35,499 nt of DNA from a virus, in IMG/VR virus record IMGVR_UViG_3300025137_000120, positions 1-35,499 of that record; one strand, 5' to 3'. Made by a program: the position numbers and the translations under genes. Of this stretch, positions 14,020-21,502 are shown piece after piece; position 1 is the stretch's first letter, and each line of letters begins with the position of its first letter. The notes under the pieces are model-generated. The model saw only the letters and a program-made list of their open reading frames with translations, was not told the origin of the DNA and did not search any database.

Positions 14020-15735
14020 TTATCTGATTTTGGAAAAGTTCTTTTGCTTAAAGAACTCTATTTTTGATCTAAATTTATTCTCTAATACATCGCCTTTATG
14101 GGATATAATAAAGGTGTTGCTATCTTCGTCTAATGTATCTAATATTTTGGTCAGGCTTTCTACTCCGTCGTGGTCTAGTGAACTATCAAATGTCTCGTCG
14201 AGTATCAAAAGATTTGTCGAGGCACTGTTTTTTAACTTAGCAATCTGTCTCCATGTAAATAGGAGACTTAAATCTATTCTTTGTTTCTCTCCTTCAGAAA
14301 ACGATGCATAATTAAAACTATCTCTATGGCGAGATCTAATTGTTTCATTAAAGTTTTCATCTAAGTGAAATGCAACAAAGAAATCTAACACTTGTAAATA
14401 ATTATTGATTAACCTATTCATAACAGGAAGATATTGTTTAATGACTTTAGTTTTAATACCAGTGTCTTTTAGCATTTCTCCTATTACTTCGTTATAGGTT
14501 CTTTCTTCAACGTATTCTATTTTCTTATCGATAATAGTTTCTTTGTTTGTCCTTAGGGCTTTTAACTCTTTCTTAGCAGCACCGGTATCACCAGTTTGGC
14601 TATTCAATTGATTAATTTCTTTTTGGATCTTATCTATTTCTTTCTGTATTACAGAAATTCTTTCATTGTTAGAATTAATCTTAGATTGTTTTTGTTTTAG
14701 GATATTAGTCTTATCAGAGATTTCTCTTAGTTGCTGTTGTAAAGTGTGGATTTCTTTTTCTAATCCAGCCTTTTCCTGTTGTATACCCTTAGCAGAATTT
14801 TGGATTAGCTGTATTTTCTTTTCTTTTAATTCTGGTCCTACATCTTGATCGCAGGTTGGACAATGGTCGTTGTCCTCATAGAATCTTGCTTGATCGACTA
14901 GATCCTTGATTTTTTGGTTATAGTTTAGATCTAATGATTTTAATTCGGACGATTGGTTTAGATTTTCTTTATGTCTTTTCTCTTCGCCTTTTAATAATGT
15001 CTCTAGATTCTTACCTAACTTTTTAGATTCTTCAAATGTGTCTTTTATAGTTTGCTTATGTACTTTAATAGAATCTCTTTTATTGTCAATTTGATCTTGG
15101 TTTAACGACTCTAGATCTTTTATATACTTTGATTGACCTGTAATCTTAGTCTTAAGTAATTCTATCTGGTGGCTAATATCAACTAACTCATCTCTTATCT
15201 TTGTATTACGTTCTTTCAATAATGTATTCATCTTAGAGAATATATTAATATCCAAAAGATCTTCTATTACAGACCTACGGGACCAAGCAGGTAATTGCAT
15301 AAATGGAATAAAAGAACTAGACCCTAATACAACTACTTGGTGAAATGATTTATGATTAAGTTTTAATATGTTTTGTTCTAAAAACTTTTGGTAATCCCTA
15401 GCGTTACTAGATTGATTAATCATATTACCATTCTGCCATATCTCAAACTTAGCCGGTTTAATACCACGGACAATTTTAAATTCTTGTCCACCTATATCAA
15501 ATTCAACAGTAACTTCTGCTTTCTTTTGATTAATAGAATTAACTAGTTGTCCTTTGTTAATATCTCTATGGGGTTTATTAAACAACGCAAAGGACATAGC
15601 ATCTAGTAAAGTGGATTTACCTGCACCGTTTTGTCCTACTATAAGTGTTGTTGGGGATTTATTCAATAAGACCTTAATTGGGTCTGTTCCAGTGGATAAG
15701 AAATTTTTCCACTCGCATGATTTAAAATTTATCAT
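14020..15735 (-). CDS. gp46: Recombination nuclease ATPase subunit (gp46, Rad50-like)
   Basis: 571 residues (T4: 560). Walker A is GQNGAGKST (34-42), the zinc hook CPTC is at 292-295 within a long coiled coil (about 170-420), the ABC signature is FSEGEKQR (479-486), and Walker B is LLILDETFD (Asp513, Glu514). With gp47 it resects DNA ends for recombination-dependent replication and host DNA degradation. Its start overlaps the gp47 stop by four bases, so the two subunits are coupled. Confidence 0.97.
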   Translation of the reverse strand: MINFKSCEWKNFLSTGTDPIKVLLNKSPTTLIVGQNGAGKSTLLDAMSFALFNKPHRDINKGQLVNSINQKKAEVTVEFDIGGQEFKIVRGIKPAKFEIWQNGNMINQSSNARDYQKFLEQNILKLNHKSFHQVVVLGSSSFIPFMQLPAWSRRSVIEDLLDINIFSKMNTLLKERNTKIRDELVDISHQIELLKTKITGQSKYIKDLESLNQDQIDNKRDSIKVHKQTIKDTFEESKKLGKNLETLLKGEEKRHKENLNQSSELKSLDLNYNQKIKDLVDQARFYEDNDHCPTCDQDVGPELKEKKIQLIQNSAKGIQQEKAGLEKEIHTLQQQLREISDKTNILKQKQSKINSNNERISVIQKEIDKIQKEINQLNSQTGDTGAAKKELKALRTNKETIIDKKIEYVEERTYNEVIGEMLKDTGIKTKVIKQYLPVMNRLINNYLQVLDFFVAFHLDENFNETIRSRHRDSFNYASFSEGEKQRIDLSLLFTWRQIAKLKNSASTNLLILDETFDSSLDHDGVESLTKILDTLDEDSNTFIISHKGDVLENKFRSKIEFFKQKNFSKIR

Positions 15736-16793
15736 AATATCTCTAGATTCTGTGCCTCCGTATAAAGCTTACGGAGCTCTACTTTAATATGATCTTTATC
15801 AAGATCTGTTTCTACTGCATCAACATATGAATCTAGAAGTGTTGTTGTATCTTCCATGGATATTTTCTCGTCTTCGACGCTTTCTCCAAGATACTCTTCA
15901 AAGCTTTCTGCTATTTTTAGTTCATAGGTTTCAATACTATTTAACTTATCTACGAACTTGTCGAACATATATAAGTCATTTTTATTTATAACAATTAATT
16001 TAATGAAATGTTTTTCGTATTGGGTAACATCTACTTCGTTGTAATCTAATTTACTGTCATCATAAACTACCTTTTTAAATATAGTAAGTGGGTTACGCAC
16101 GGGCGTAAGCTCGCGTGTATCTGTATCTAATACATGAAAGTATTTAGGATCGTCTACATCTGCCCAGGTAAACTCCATTTGAGAACCTAGATAATGAACG
16201 TTATCCCTACTTGATTTAGTATGGAAATGTCCTGTTAATACAGATTCAAATCTCGAGAAGATATCTGCATTCATACCATGTGGATTAGGCATACCTGCCA
16301 TCATTTCAAAACCTTTTAATTCTAAGTGAGCTCCTAGTATTGGTGCTTGACATTGCATTGCCCATTTAGTATATTCTTCTAGATTAGCATTATTAATCCA
16401 AGGTAATACCCCAATCTTTAAACCATCGTAGTCCAAAACTGTTGGCTTCATAACAATGTTTACGTTAGTGGTAAAGTAACCTAATAGTTCTTTTAAGGAG
16501 CATAGTTCATTGGTATTCTTAAAGTATACATCATGATTACCAGGAATGATATCCATAGTAATACCAGCATCACGCAAAGGTTCAAGAAAATGTTTACGAT
16601 TTGCATTAAGAGCTTTAAAATTCACAAACTTGCGATGTTCATAATAATCCCCTAGGTGGAGGATGTTTTTAATCTTATGTTCTTTTAGATAAGGAAAAAA
16701 TACTTCTTCATAGAATCTTTCTTGATAATTTAAGAAAATGTCTGAAGAGTTTCGGACGCCACAATGCGTATCATTTAATATTGCTACTTTCAT
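15732..16793 (-). CDS. gp47: Recombination nuclease subunit (gp47, Mre11-like)
   Basis: 353 residues (T4: 339). The metallophosphoesterase motifs appear in order: NDTHCGV near residue 8, HLGDYYEHR near 46-54, PGNHDVYF near 84, a histidine in GAHLEL and the final GHFHTK. These bind two Mn ions in Mre11 enzymes. It pairs with gp46. The reading begins exactly where gp55 ends. A GC-rich patch with TTACGC/GCGTAA symmetry lies inside the coding sequence at 16092-16117. Confidence 0.97.
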   Translation of the reverse strand: MKVAILNDTHCGVRNSSDIFLNYQERFYEEVFFPYLKEHKIKNILHLGDYYEHRKFVNFKALNANRKHFLEPLRDAGITMDIIPGNHDVYFKNTNELCSLKELLGYFTTNVNIVMKPTVLDYDGLKIGVLPWINNANLEEYTKWAMQCQAPILGAHLELKGFEMMAGMPNPHGMNADIFSRFESVLTGHFHTKSSRDNVHYLGSQMEFTWADVDDPKYFHVLDTDTRELTPVRNPLTIFKKVVYDDSKLDYNEVDVTQYEKHFIKLIVINKNDLYMFDKFVDKLNSIETYELKIAESFEEYLGESVEDEKISMEDTTTLLDSYVDAVETDLDKDHIKVELRKLYTEAQNLEIL

Positions 16794-17360
16794 TTATCTC
16801 ATGAAAAGCTCTAGCTTTTCTATTTCCTTTTCTTTTTTTGCAAAATCTTTTACTGCTTCATCTTTCTTTCTAACAGTACTTATCCTTTGTCTAAGTGTAT
16901 CAACATAGTTCATAGTCTCTTCAGCACCTGCACCATCCATACCCATTTCTACAAAATCATCAATACCCATTTTTTCAATGAACCTGAATTTAATTTCTTG
17001 TTGCTTTTTCTCTTTCGTAATTCTACGGATAAAAGCATAGAAACATATTTGTGTAAAGTAACTAAACGCATTAGGATTACCTGTACGTGTAGCGGTTTCG
17101 ATCTTATAGTTATTGATTGCTCTTAAACAGTTTTCTACGGCATCCATAACCATTTCTTCTCTGTAAGTATATCTTACGAAGTTTGGTCTGTGCGATAGTC
17201 CCTCTGAAATTTTTATAAAGCACTTTGCAATATAATCCGTAACTGTTGGTTTTGGTAATTCGTTCTTTTTTGCTTTGTCGCATTCTTTAACGTATTCTAC
17301 AACTGCTAATGAAAACTCCTTATTGTTAATATAATGAGCCTTGTTCTTTTTTGTTGCCAT
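16794..17360 (-). CDS. gp55: Late sigma factor (gp55)
   Basis: 188 residues (T4: 185). HYINNKEF at the start, a central SEGLSHRPNFVRYTYREEMVMDAVENCLRAI and the FSYFTQICFYAFIRRITKEKK helix match gp55, the small sigma that directs RNA polymerase to TATAAATA. The C-terminal KLELFM may be its clamp-contact tail, in the place of T4's SLDFLYE. It is the first gene behind an early-type promoter and is followed by gp47 and gp46 on the same transcript. Confidence 0.95.
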   Translation of the reverse strand: MATKKNKAHYINNKEFSLAVVEYVKECDKAKKNELPKPTVTDYIAKCFIKISEGLSHRPNFVRYTYREEMVMDAVENCLRAINNYKIETATRTGNPNAFSYFTQICFYAFIRRITKEKKQQEIKFRFIEKMGIDDFVEMGMDGAGAEETMNYVDTLRQRISTVRKKDEAVKDFAKKEKEIEKLELFMR

Positions 17361-17394
17361 AATTCTATATCTCCATTTTTTAATAGAAGGTACT

Positions 17395-17423
17395 ATTATA
17401 CCATACTTTTGGGTAAAAGTAAA
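17395..17423 (-). promoter_or_regulatory. Early-type promoter of gp55-gp47-gp46
   Basis: TTTACT (17423-17418), 17-bp spacer, TATAAT (17400-17395), with GGGG before the -35. It leaves about 35 bases to the gp55 ATG. Confidence 0.8.
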
Positions 17424-17449
17424 CCCCTTAATTTATTTTCGCTAGGGGG

Positions 17450-17478
17450 TTTACAAAACACATTTTTTATGATATAAT
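17450..17478 (+). promoter_or_regulatory. Early-type promoter on the opposite (plus) strand
   Basis: TTTACA (17450-17455), 17-bp spacer, TATAAT (17473-17478), with GGGGG before it. It belongs to the same family as the minus-strand early promoters but points the other way. A transcript would start near 17485 and run antisense through the Sm-like gene into uvsW. Confidence 0.7.
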
Positions 17479-17507
17479 AATAGAGTCCATTCGAGGGAAG
17501 AGGTACA

Positions 17508-17912
17508 CTAATGAATAGTTTTCTTCTTACCAATAAACCCTTCTTCTTCAAACATCTCAGCCATTTGATCATCAACTTCCATTTCTAATTCTTCTAATAT
17601 TTCCATAGTAGATCGGCTTTCTAATTTGGGTTTAGATAGATTTGACTTAGCATTTAAAACAAACTTAACATAAGCTTCTTTTATTTCTTCGTCGACTGGG
17701 GTTGATTGTAAAACATTAGTAAATCTTATTTTATAATTCTCTTCTTTCGAGAAAGGAAACCATGGTGAAAATTGATAGCCATTTATTATTCCAGCTGTAA
17801 TCTGAACCGGTAGTCCAAGATACCAATTGTCATCATTTTTAGAGTTAACAGCAGCTATGATTTGCTCGCCATTAATGAGTTTAAAGTGTCTTACTTTTAA
17901 ATCTTCTTCCAT
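17508..17912 (-). CDS. Sm/LSm-like small phage protein (paralogue 2)
   Basis: 134 residues. HFKLINGEQIIAAVNSK and GYQFSPWFPFSK match the Sm-like paralogue at 1618-1923 (MRLTSGEEIIANV and LGFMPFMPY). An extra C-terminal 60 residues are acidic and helical (EILEELEMEVDDQMAEMFEEE), then basic GKKKTIH. A putative RNA-binding regulator, on fold similarity only. It follows uvsW at once; a plus-strand promoter faces its 3' end, so antisense transcription may oppose it. Confidence 0.6.
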   Translation of the reverse strand: MEEDLKVRHFKLINGEQIIAAVNSKNDDNWYLGLPVQITAGIINGYQFSPWFPFSKEENYKIRFTNVLQSTPVDEEIKEAYVKFVLNAKSNLSKPKLESRSTMEILEELEMEVDDQMAEMFEEEGFIGKKKTIH

Positions 17913-19418
17913 TTAAATATTTACTTCGTGTAATTCGTAATCAAATTTTTCTTTACTATATATCTTTATTCGTTCTGCAGCGTGTTCAAGAGTATAGTTC
18001 TTTTTAGTCTTCCAATGTAAATCATCTGCTATATCAAATACTTGTGTATCTCTATCACTTTTTCTAAGTCCTCTACCAATAGATTGTAATACTCTTATTT
18101 GGCTTTTTGACGGTGAAGCAAAGATTAAATTGTGTAGTCTCTTTATATTTATACCCGTAGAGAATGTGCCTAATGAAGCTACAATAATTGCATTCTCTTC
18201 TTTCTCAGTTATCGCGCGTACGCTCTCTCGCGTGTCCACGTCTGTCTCGCCTGAGACATAAAAAAGCTTCCTATCTTTACCTTTAAGTTTTTCTTTTAAG
18301 ATGTTATGTAAGGGTTTTCCATGCTTTTCGACGTAATTAAACAGGATTAAACTATTACCTTCGAGGTCAATAGCTAAGTTAGAAACAAAATTATTTCGGG
18401 GAGTATACCTTACAATAAAGTCTAACTCCTCTTGGTATTTTAGTTTAGATATTTCTTTACAGTGTTCTTCTTTATATTTTAATAGGATCATTTTAATATC
18501 TAGTTTAGCTAACTGATCAGAATCGATTAATTCTTTTGTTGTAGTTACTTTATTTACTGGTCCAAATAATCCTTCTAATACTAATTGATGTGTTTGTGTT
18601 CCATCCAACGTACCAGTAGTTCCTATACGATATTCTGCTTCTGTACATTTTTCCATAATGGATGTTAATGACTTAGCTTTAAATTGATGTGCTTCATCAC
18701 CGATAACCATTCCAAAGTTCTGGAAGAATTCTGCAGGTCTTTTATATATGGATTGCCATGTAGATATAACTATTCTTTCTAGCATTGCACCCTTCTGAAC
18801 ACCACCGTGTATTTTATTTGCCCATTCGTCTATATGAAAAAAATCATCTTTCATACTATAATCAGCAAAGTCTGAATACATTTGTTCTACTAAAGAAATA
18901 GTTGGAACTATGATTAATATCTTCTTACTTGGATCGTGATCTATATACCATCTAGATGCTAAGTAAATAATTAAAGATTTACCGGATGCAGTCGGAGATA
19001 ATAGTAAAGCATTTTTGTTTGTTAGCGAGTGTCCTAGAGCGTTTAACTGATAGTCACGGGGTGTAATTGGTACTTGATTAGATGTTAGTTTTAAATTATC
19101 TAACCATTCTTTATTGATATATGTTCTGTCTTCAACTGGATCTAACTCACCATACTGCTTAGAAGAGGCCGTCAGGACTTCGTATTCACGCTGTACAGCA
19201 AACTCCTTTAGATACTTATATAAACCAATGTATAAAGTTTTCTTACGCGAATCAAACAGTCTTATTTTTCCATCCCAATATTTGTTTCTATATGCAGGCA
19301 TAAACTTATACCCAGGAACATAAAAACAGAAATGCTCAGTCAGTTCCATTTCAATACTAGGATCTGTTTCGATGTACATGAACGCGTGGTTCTTCTTTAC
19401 AATCTTTATTTGATCCAT
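17913..19418 (-). CDS. uvsW: UvsW DNA/RNA helicase
   Basis: 501 residues, the family length (T4: 503). Walker A SPTASGKS (141-148), the DEAH box GDEAH (240-244), GTTGTLDG motif III-like (266-273), and motif VI QSIGRGLRKS (445-454) give a superfamily 2 helicase. UvsW unwinds branched DNA and R-loops and helps switch T4 from origin-based to recombination-based replication. The start overlaps the stop of the glycosyltransferase-like gene (TAATG). A GC-rich patch lies at 18212-18240. Confidence 0.97.
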   Translation of the reverse strand: MDQIKIVKKNHAFMYIETDPSIEMELTEHFCFYVPGYKFMPAYRNKYWDGKIRLFDSRKKTLYIGLYKYLKEFAVQREYEVLTASSKQYGELDPVEDRTYINKEWLDNLKLTSNQVPITPRDYQLNALGHSLTNKNALLLSPTASGKSLIIYLASRWYIDHDPSKKILIIVPTISLVEQMYSDFADYSMKDDFFHIDEWANKIHGGVQKGAMLERIVISTWQSIYKRPAEFFQNFGMVIGDEAHQFKAKSLTSIMEKCTEAEYRIGTTGTLDGTQTHQLVLEGLFGPVNKVTTTKELIDSDQLAKLDIKMILLKYKEEHCKEISKLKYQEELDFIVRYTPRNNFVSNLAIDLEGNSLILFNYVEKHGKPLHNILKEKLKGKDRKLFYVSGETDVDTRESVRAITEKEENAIIVASLGTFSTGINIKRLHNLIFASPSKSQIRVLQSIGRGLRKSDRDTQVFDIADDLHWKTKKNYTLEHAAERIKIYSKEKFDYELHEVNI

Positions 19419-20332
19419 TAGATAATTTCTTTTAATCGTTTCACAGTACTATTTATATCACTACAAAGATAACCATATATGTACCAATTAATAAACTTGT
19501 TTGCGTAGAATGGATCATGCCAAGTTAAATCTGTAATTAAATCTTCTAGTTGGGTTAATGATTGTAATTGTTTTGTAGCCCAATGGTATTCAGGAAATCC
19601 ATAAGATATGATTGGTACCTGATGCATTAAACATTCTATTCCAGCAGTACTATTTTCTGTAATAGCTACTCTTGTTTTAGGTAATACATCATGAATACTG
19701 ACATATCCTTCTATTACCCTAATCCCAGATTTTTTCCACTGGTTAATCTGGTTTGTTTTTCTTTTATCCTGGAATGATGGGTGTAATTTAACTACAATCG
19801 GTCTTGTCTGTGATACTAATAACTTGGCAACAATACTACAAATTTTAGTCCAATGGTTACCAAATCCGAATCCATCTACTGTTTCATCTTTAGGTTGTTG
19901 TACTATAACGAGAACATGATCTTTAGGAAAGTTTTTTCTTAAATCGTCTTTCCATTTAACCATAATAGAATCATCCCATTTATTAGATTTAGATTTAATT
20001 AATTCTGATATATCGGAATTATTAGTATATTCTTTTTTTAATCCAATCGGCTCTTTAAATGCTAGTGTAGAACTATTAGCGTACCCGTGGGTATCTATTG
20101 CAAAGTGATCACTGGTAGGACCAGTTGGTTTAAAAATAAGAGTATATTCGCTCCAGGCTGGAACTTCTGATATATGACAATGATTGTATATATCAATATC
20201 AGCGATATCGCTTTGGCTTTCAGTATGTCCTAGAACAGACATAGCTTGATGTATTACGTTTTCGTGTTTAGTAAAATTATCGAAACGGTATTGATGTATT
20301 TTATATTCCACTAGTAAATTTACGCCACTCAA
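19418..20332 (-). CDS. Putative glycosyltransferase, capsule-biosynthesis-like (GT-B type)
   Basis: 304 residues. The C-terminal half has IVVKLHPSFQ, then VSIHDVLPKTRVAITENSTAGIE followed by HQVPIISYGFPEYHWA. This matches nucleotide-sugar binding regions of GT-B proteins such as KpsC/KpsS-type capsule transferases. The donor and acceptor are unknown; options are host surface sugar, virion protein, or modified DNA. The ATG at 20332 overlaps uvsY by 32 bases; a GTG at 20311 would overlap less and is possible. Position inside the uvsY-uvsW pair is unusual for a sugar enzyme. Confidence 0.6.
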   Translation of the reverse strand: MSGVNLLVEYKIHQYRFDNFTKHENVIHQAMSVLGHTESQSDIADIDIYNHCHISEVPAWSEYTLIFKPTGPTSDHFAIDTHGYANSSTLAFKEPIGLKKEYTNNSDISELIKSKSNKWDDSIMVKWKDDLRKNFPKDHVLVIVQQPKDETVDGFGFGNHWTKICSIVAKLLVSQTRPIVVKLHPSFQDKRKTNQINQWKKSGIRVIEGYVSIHDVLPKTRVAITENSTAGIECLMHQVPIISYGFPEYHWATKQLQSLTQLEDLITDLTWHDPFYANKFINWYIYGYLCSDINSTVKRLKEII

Positions 20333-20744
20333 TCATATTCTTAATTGTTTGGTGACGCCATTTAATGCTATCTAATATCTCTTTTAGAGTACTACATAAT
20401 TCTTCTTGATATGCTATTCTTTTTTGCATTTCTTGGATAATAGGATCTGAATCATAATACTTATCCATATCGGATTTAAGTACTGTTAGTCCATTTAATG
20501 GATCGTATTCCCATCCTTTTTCATTTAATTCGTCTTGGGTTAGTTTACCATTATAATGATTAAACTTATCTCTAAGTAAAACCTTAAAGTCTAATTCTAA
20601 TTGTTTCAATTTTAATCTGCTTACACTATATATCTCCAAGTATTTGGAGTGTAGTTTTGCTGTTGCTCGGGAGGATTCATCTAATGCCATTTCATCAATA
20701 ACATTATCTTTTTTCCACATTTCTAATACATTTTCTAAGTTCAT
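20301..20744 (-). CDS. uvsY: UvsY recombination mediator
   Basis: 147 residues (T4: 137). MNLENVLEMWKKD...ID at the start, LHSKYLEIYS, and the C-terminal helical part DSIKWRHQTIKNMIEWRKF match UvsY, which loads UvsX recombinase on gp32-coated single strands. The start codon is conserved, yet the upstream promoter leaves only seven bases between TATAAT and ATG, so its mRNA should be almost leaderless. No purine-rich Shine-Dalgarno is present. Confidence 0.92.
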   Translation of the reverse strand: MNLENVLEMWKKDNVIDEMALDESSRATAKLHSKYLEIYSVSRLKLKQLELDFKVLLRDKFNHYNGKLTQDELNEKGWEYDPLNGLTVLKSDMDKYYDSDPIIQEMQKRIAYQEELCSTLKEILDSIKWRHQTIKNMIEWRKFTSGI

Positions 20745-20751
20745 AACGTAT

Positions 20752-20780
20752 ATTATACCACAGTTTACGAGAAAAGTAAA
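20752..20780 (-). promoter_or_regulatory. Early-type promoter of uvsY, adjacent to the start codon
   Basis: TTTACT (20780-20775), 17-bp spacer, TATAAT (20757-20752), preceded by GGGG. Seven bases separate the -10 from the uvsY ATG. Confidence 0.8.
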
Positions 20781-20783
20781 CCC

Positions 20784-21254
20784 CTATCTAAATTCAAATG
20801 ATGTGTATTTTAGTACTAAGTCTGCTTGTACGTACTCTATATCTGTTGCTTGTGCGTTGAATTCTGTTGCGCTTAGAGATATAGGAAATACCCCTGAAAA
20901 TGCAATTTCTTTATTAACATTATTATGTGATGACAATATCTGAAGTACTGCATCAAATTTATAATTCCTATCAGCATCTTTTTTCTGTGCGCTGTTAGTT
21001 AACCAGTTAAACGTTTCTATATAGTTTTCCATATTTTCAGTAACGTTAAACCGAATAGCAAGATCTTCAAATCCCATCCTATCACCTGTAAATGCAAGGT
21101 TAACACCTTTATACGGGATTGGAACATCACCCAGGGAAACCCCGGGTAACGTTACGGCTGTACAAAAATATTCCAAATTTGGAAAATTTGTATTGTCGAT
21201 CTTAAAGTTAAACCCTACTGGGCTTAAAAAGTTCTTGTTGGTTGTTAATGCCAT
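20784..21254 (-). CDS. Tail-tube-fold (gp19-like) protein next to the capsid gene
   Basis: 156 residues. NFLSPVGFNFKIDN, VTLPGVSLGDVPIPYKGVNL, and DLAIRFNVTENMENYIETFNWL follow the tail-tube pattern (compare TSFMCKAAAFPASVVAPVEV in gp19 at 26512-27039). It is a second member of this fold in the window. The product may sit at the baseplate end of the tube (a gp54/gp48-like role) or be another tube-like virion part. It follows a 43-residue membrane protein gene under a late promoter, so it is expressed late. Confidence 0.75.
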   Translation of the reverse strand: MALTTNKNFLSPVGFNFKIDNTNFPNLEYFCTAVTLPGVSLGDVPIPYKGVNLAFTGDRMGFEDLAIRFNVTENMENYIETFNWLTNSAQKKDADRNYKFDAVLQILSSHNNVNKEIAFSGVFPISLSATEFNAQATDIEYVQADLVLKYTSFEFR

Positions 21255-21255
21255 T

Positions 21256-21387
21256 TTATGTTATATTTTTCCTAATAACTTTGTGGAGTCTACCTGATTT
21301 CATCATTTTGTGAAATTTGCGATCCTGCAAAAGAAGATACCAGCCTAATATCGCCCATGGCAATAACAATAGTGTCATTGCTTCCAT
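21256..21387 (-). CDS. Small basic membrane protein (43 aa)
   Basis: The ATG at 21387 opens 43 codons ending at TAA 21256. GAGG lies nine bases upstream. The N-terminal 20 residues (MEAMTLLLLPWAILGWYLLL) form one hydrophobic helix; the tail (QDRKFHKMMKSGRLHKVIRK) is strongly basic, giving an N-out or N-in single-pass protein. It comes just after the TATAAATA late promoter at 21420 and ends one base before the tail-tube-like gene. Function unknown; an alternative frame from ATG 21409 would give 39 residues but lacks the spacing to GAGG. Confidence 0.65.
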   Translation of the reverse strand: MEAMTLLLLPWAILGWYLLLQDRKFHKMMKSGRLHKVIRKNIT

Positions 21388-21419
21388 GTATGTGTACCTC
21401 TTTTTTCATAATGTAATAC

Positions 21420-21427
21420 TATTTATA
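21420..21427 (-). promoter_or_regulatory. T4-type late promoter (TATAAATA)
   Basis: Exact TATAAATA 33 bases upstream of the small membrane protein gene and just after the gp23 terminator. Confidence 0.75.
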
Positions 21428-21448
21428 CGACCTAAAAAACTAATCTAC

Positions 21449-21474
21449 AAAAAAAGGGACACCGAAGTGCCCCT
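21449..21474 (-). terminator. Rho-independent terminator of gp23
   Basis: On the minus strand GGGGCAC-TTCG-GTGTCCC is followed by seven T. This ends the capsid transcription unit. Confidence 0.92.
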
Positions 21475-21502
21475 TAATCGAATTAGATTTAACTAATCAG
21501 GT

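Noticed and set aside
17511-17588. A 25-codon plus-strand reading frame behind the plus promoter
   Set aside because: It overlaps the Sm-like gene coding sequence entirely and its content mirrors that gene's complement, so I list the promoter and not this peptide as a feature.
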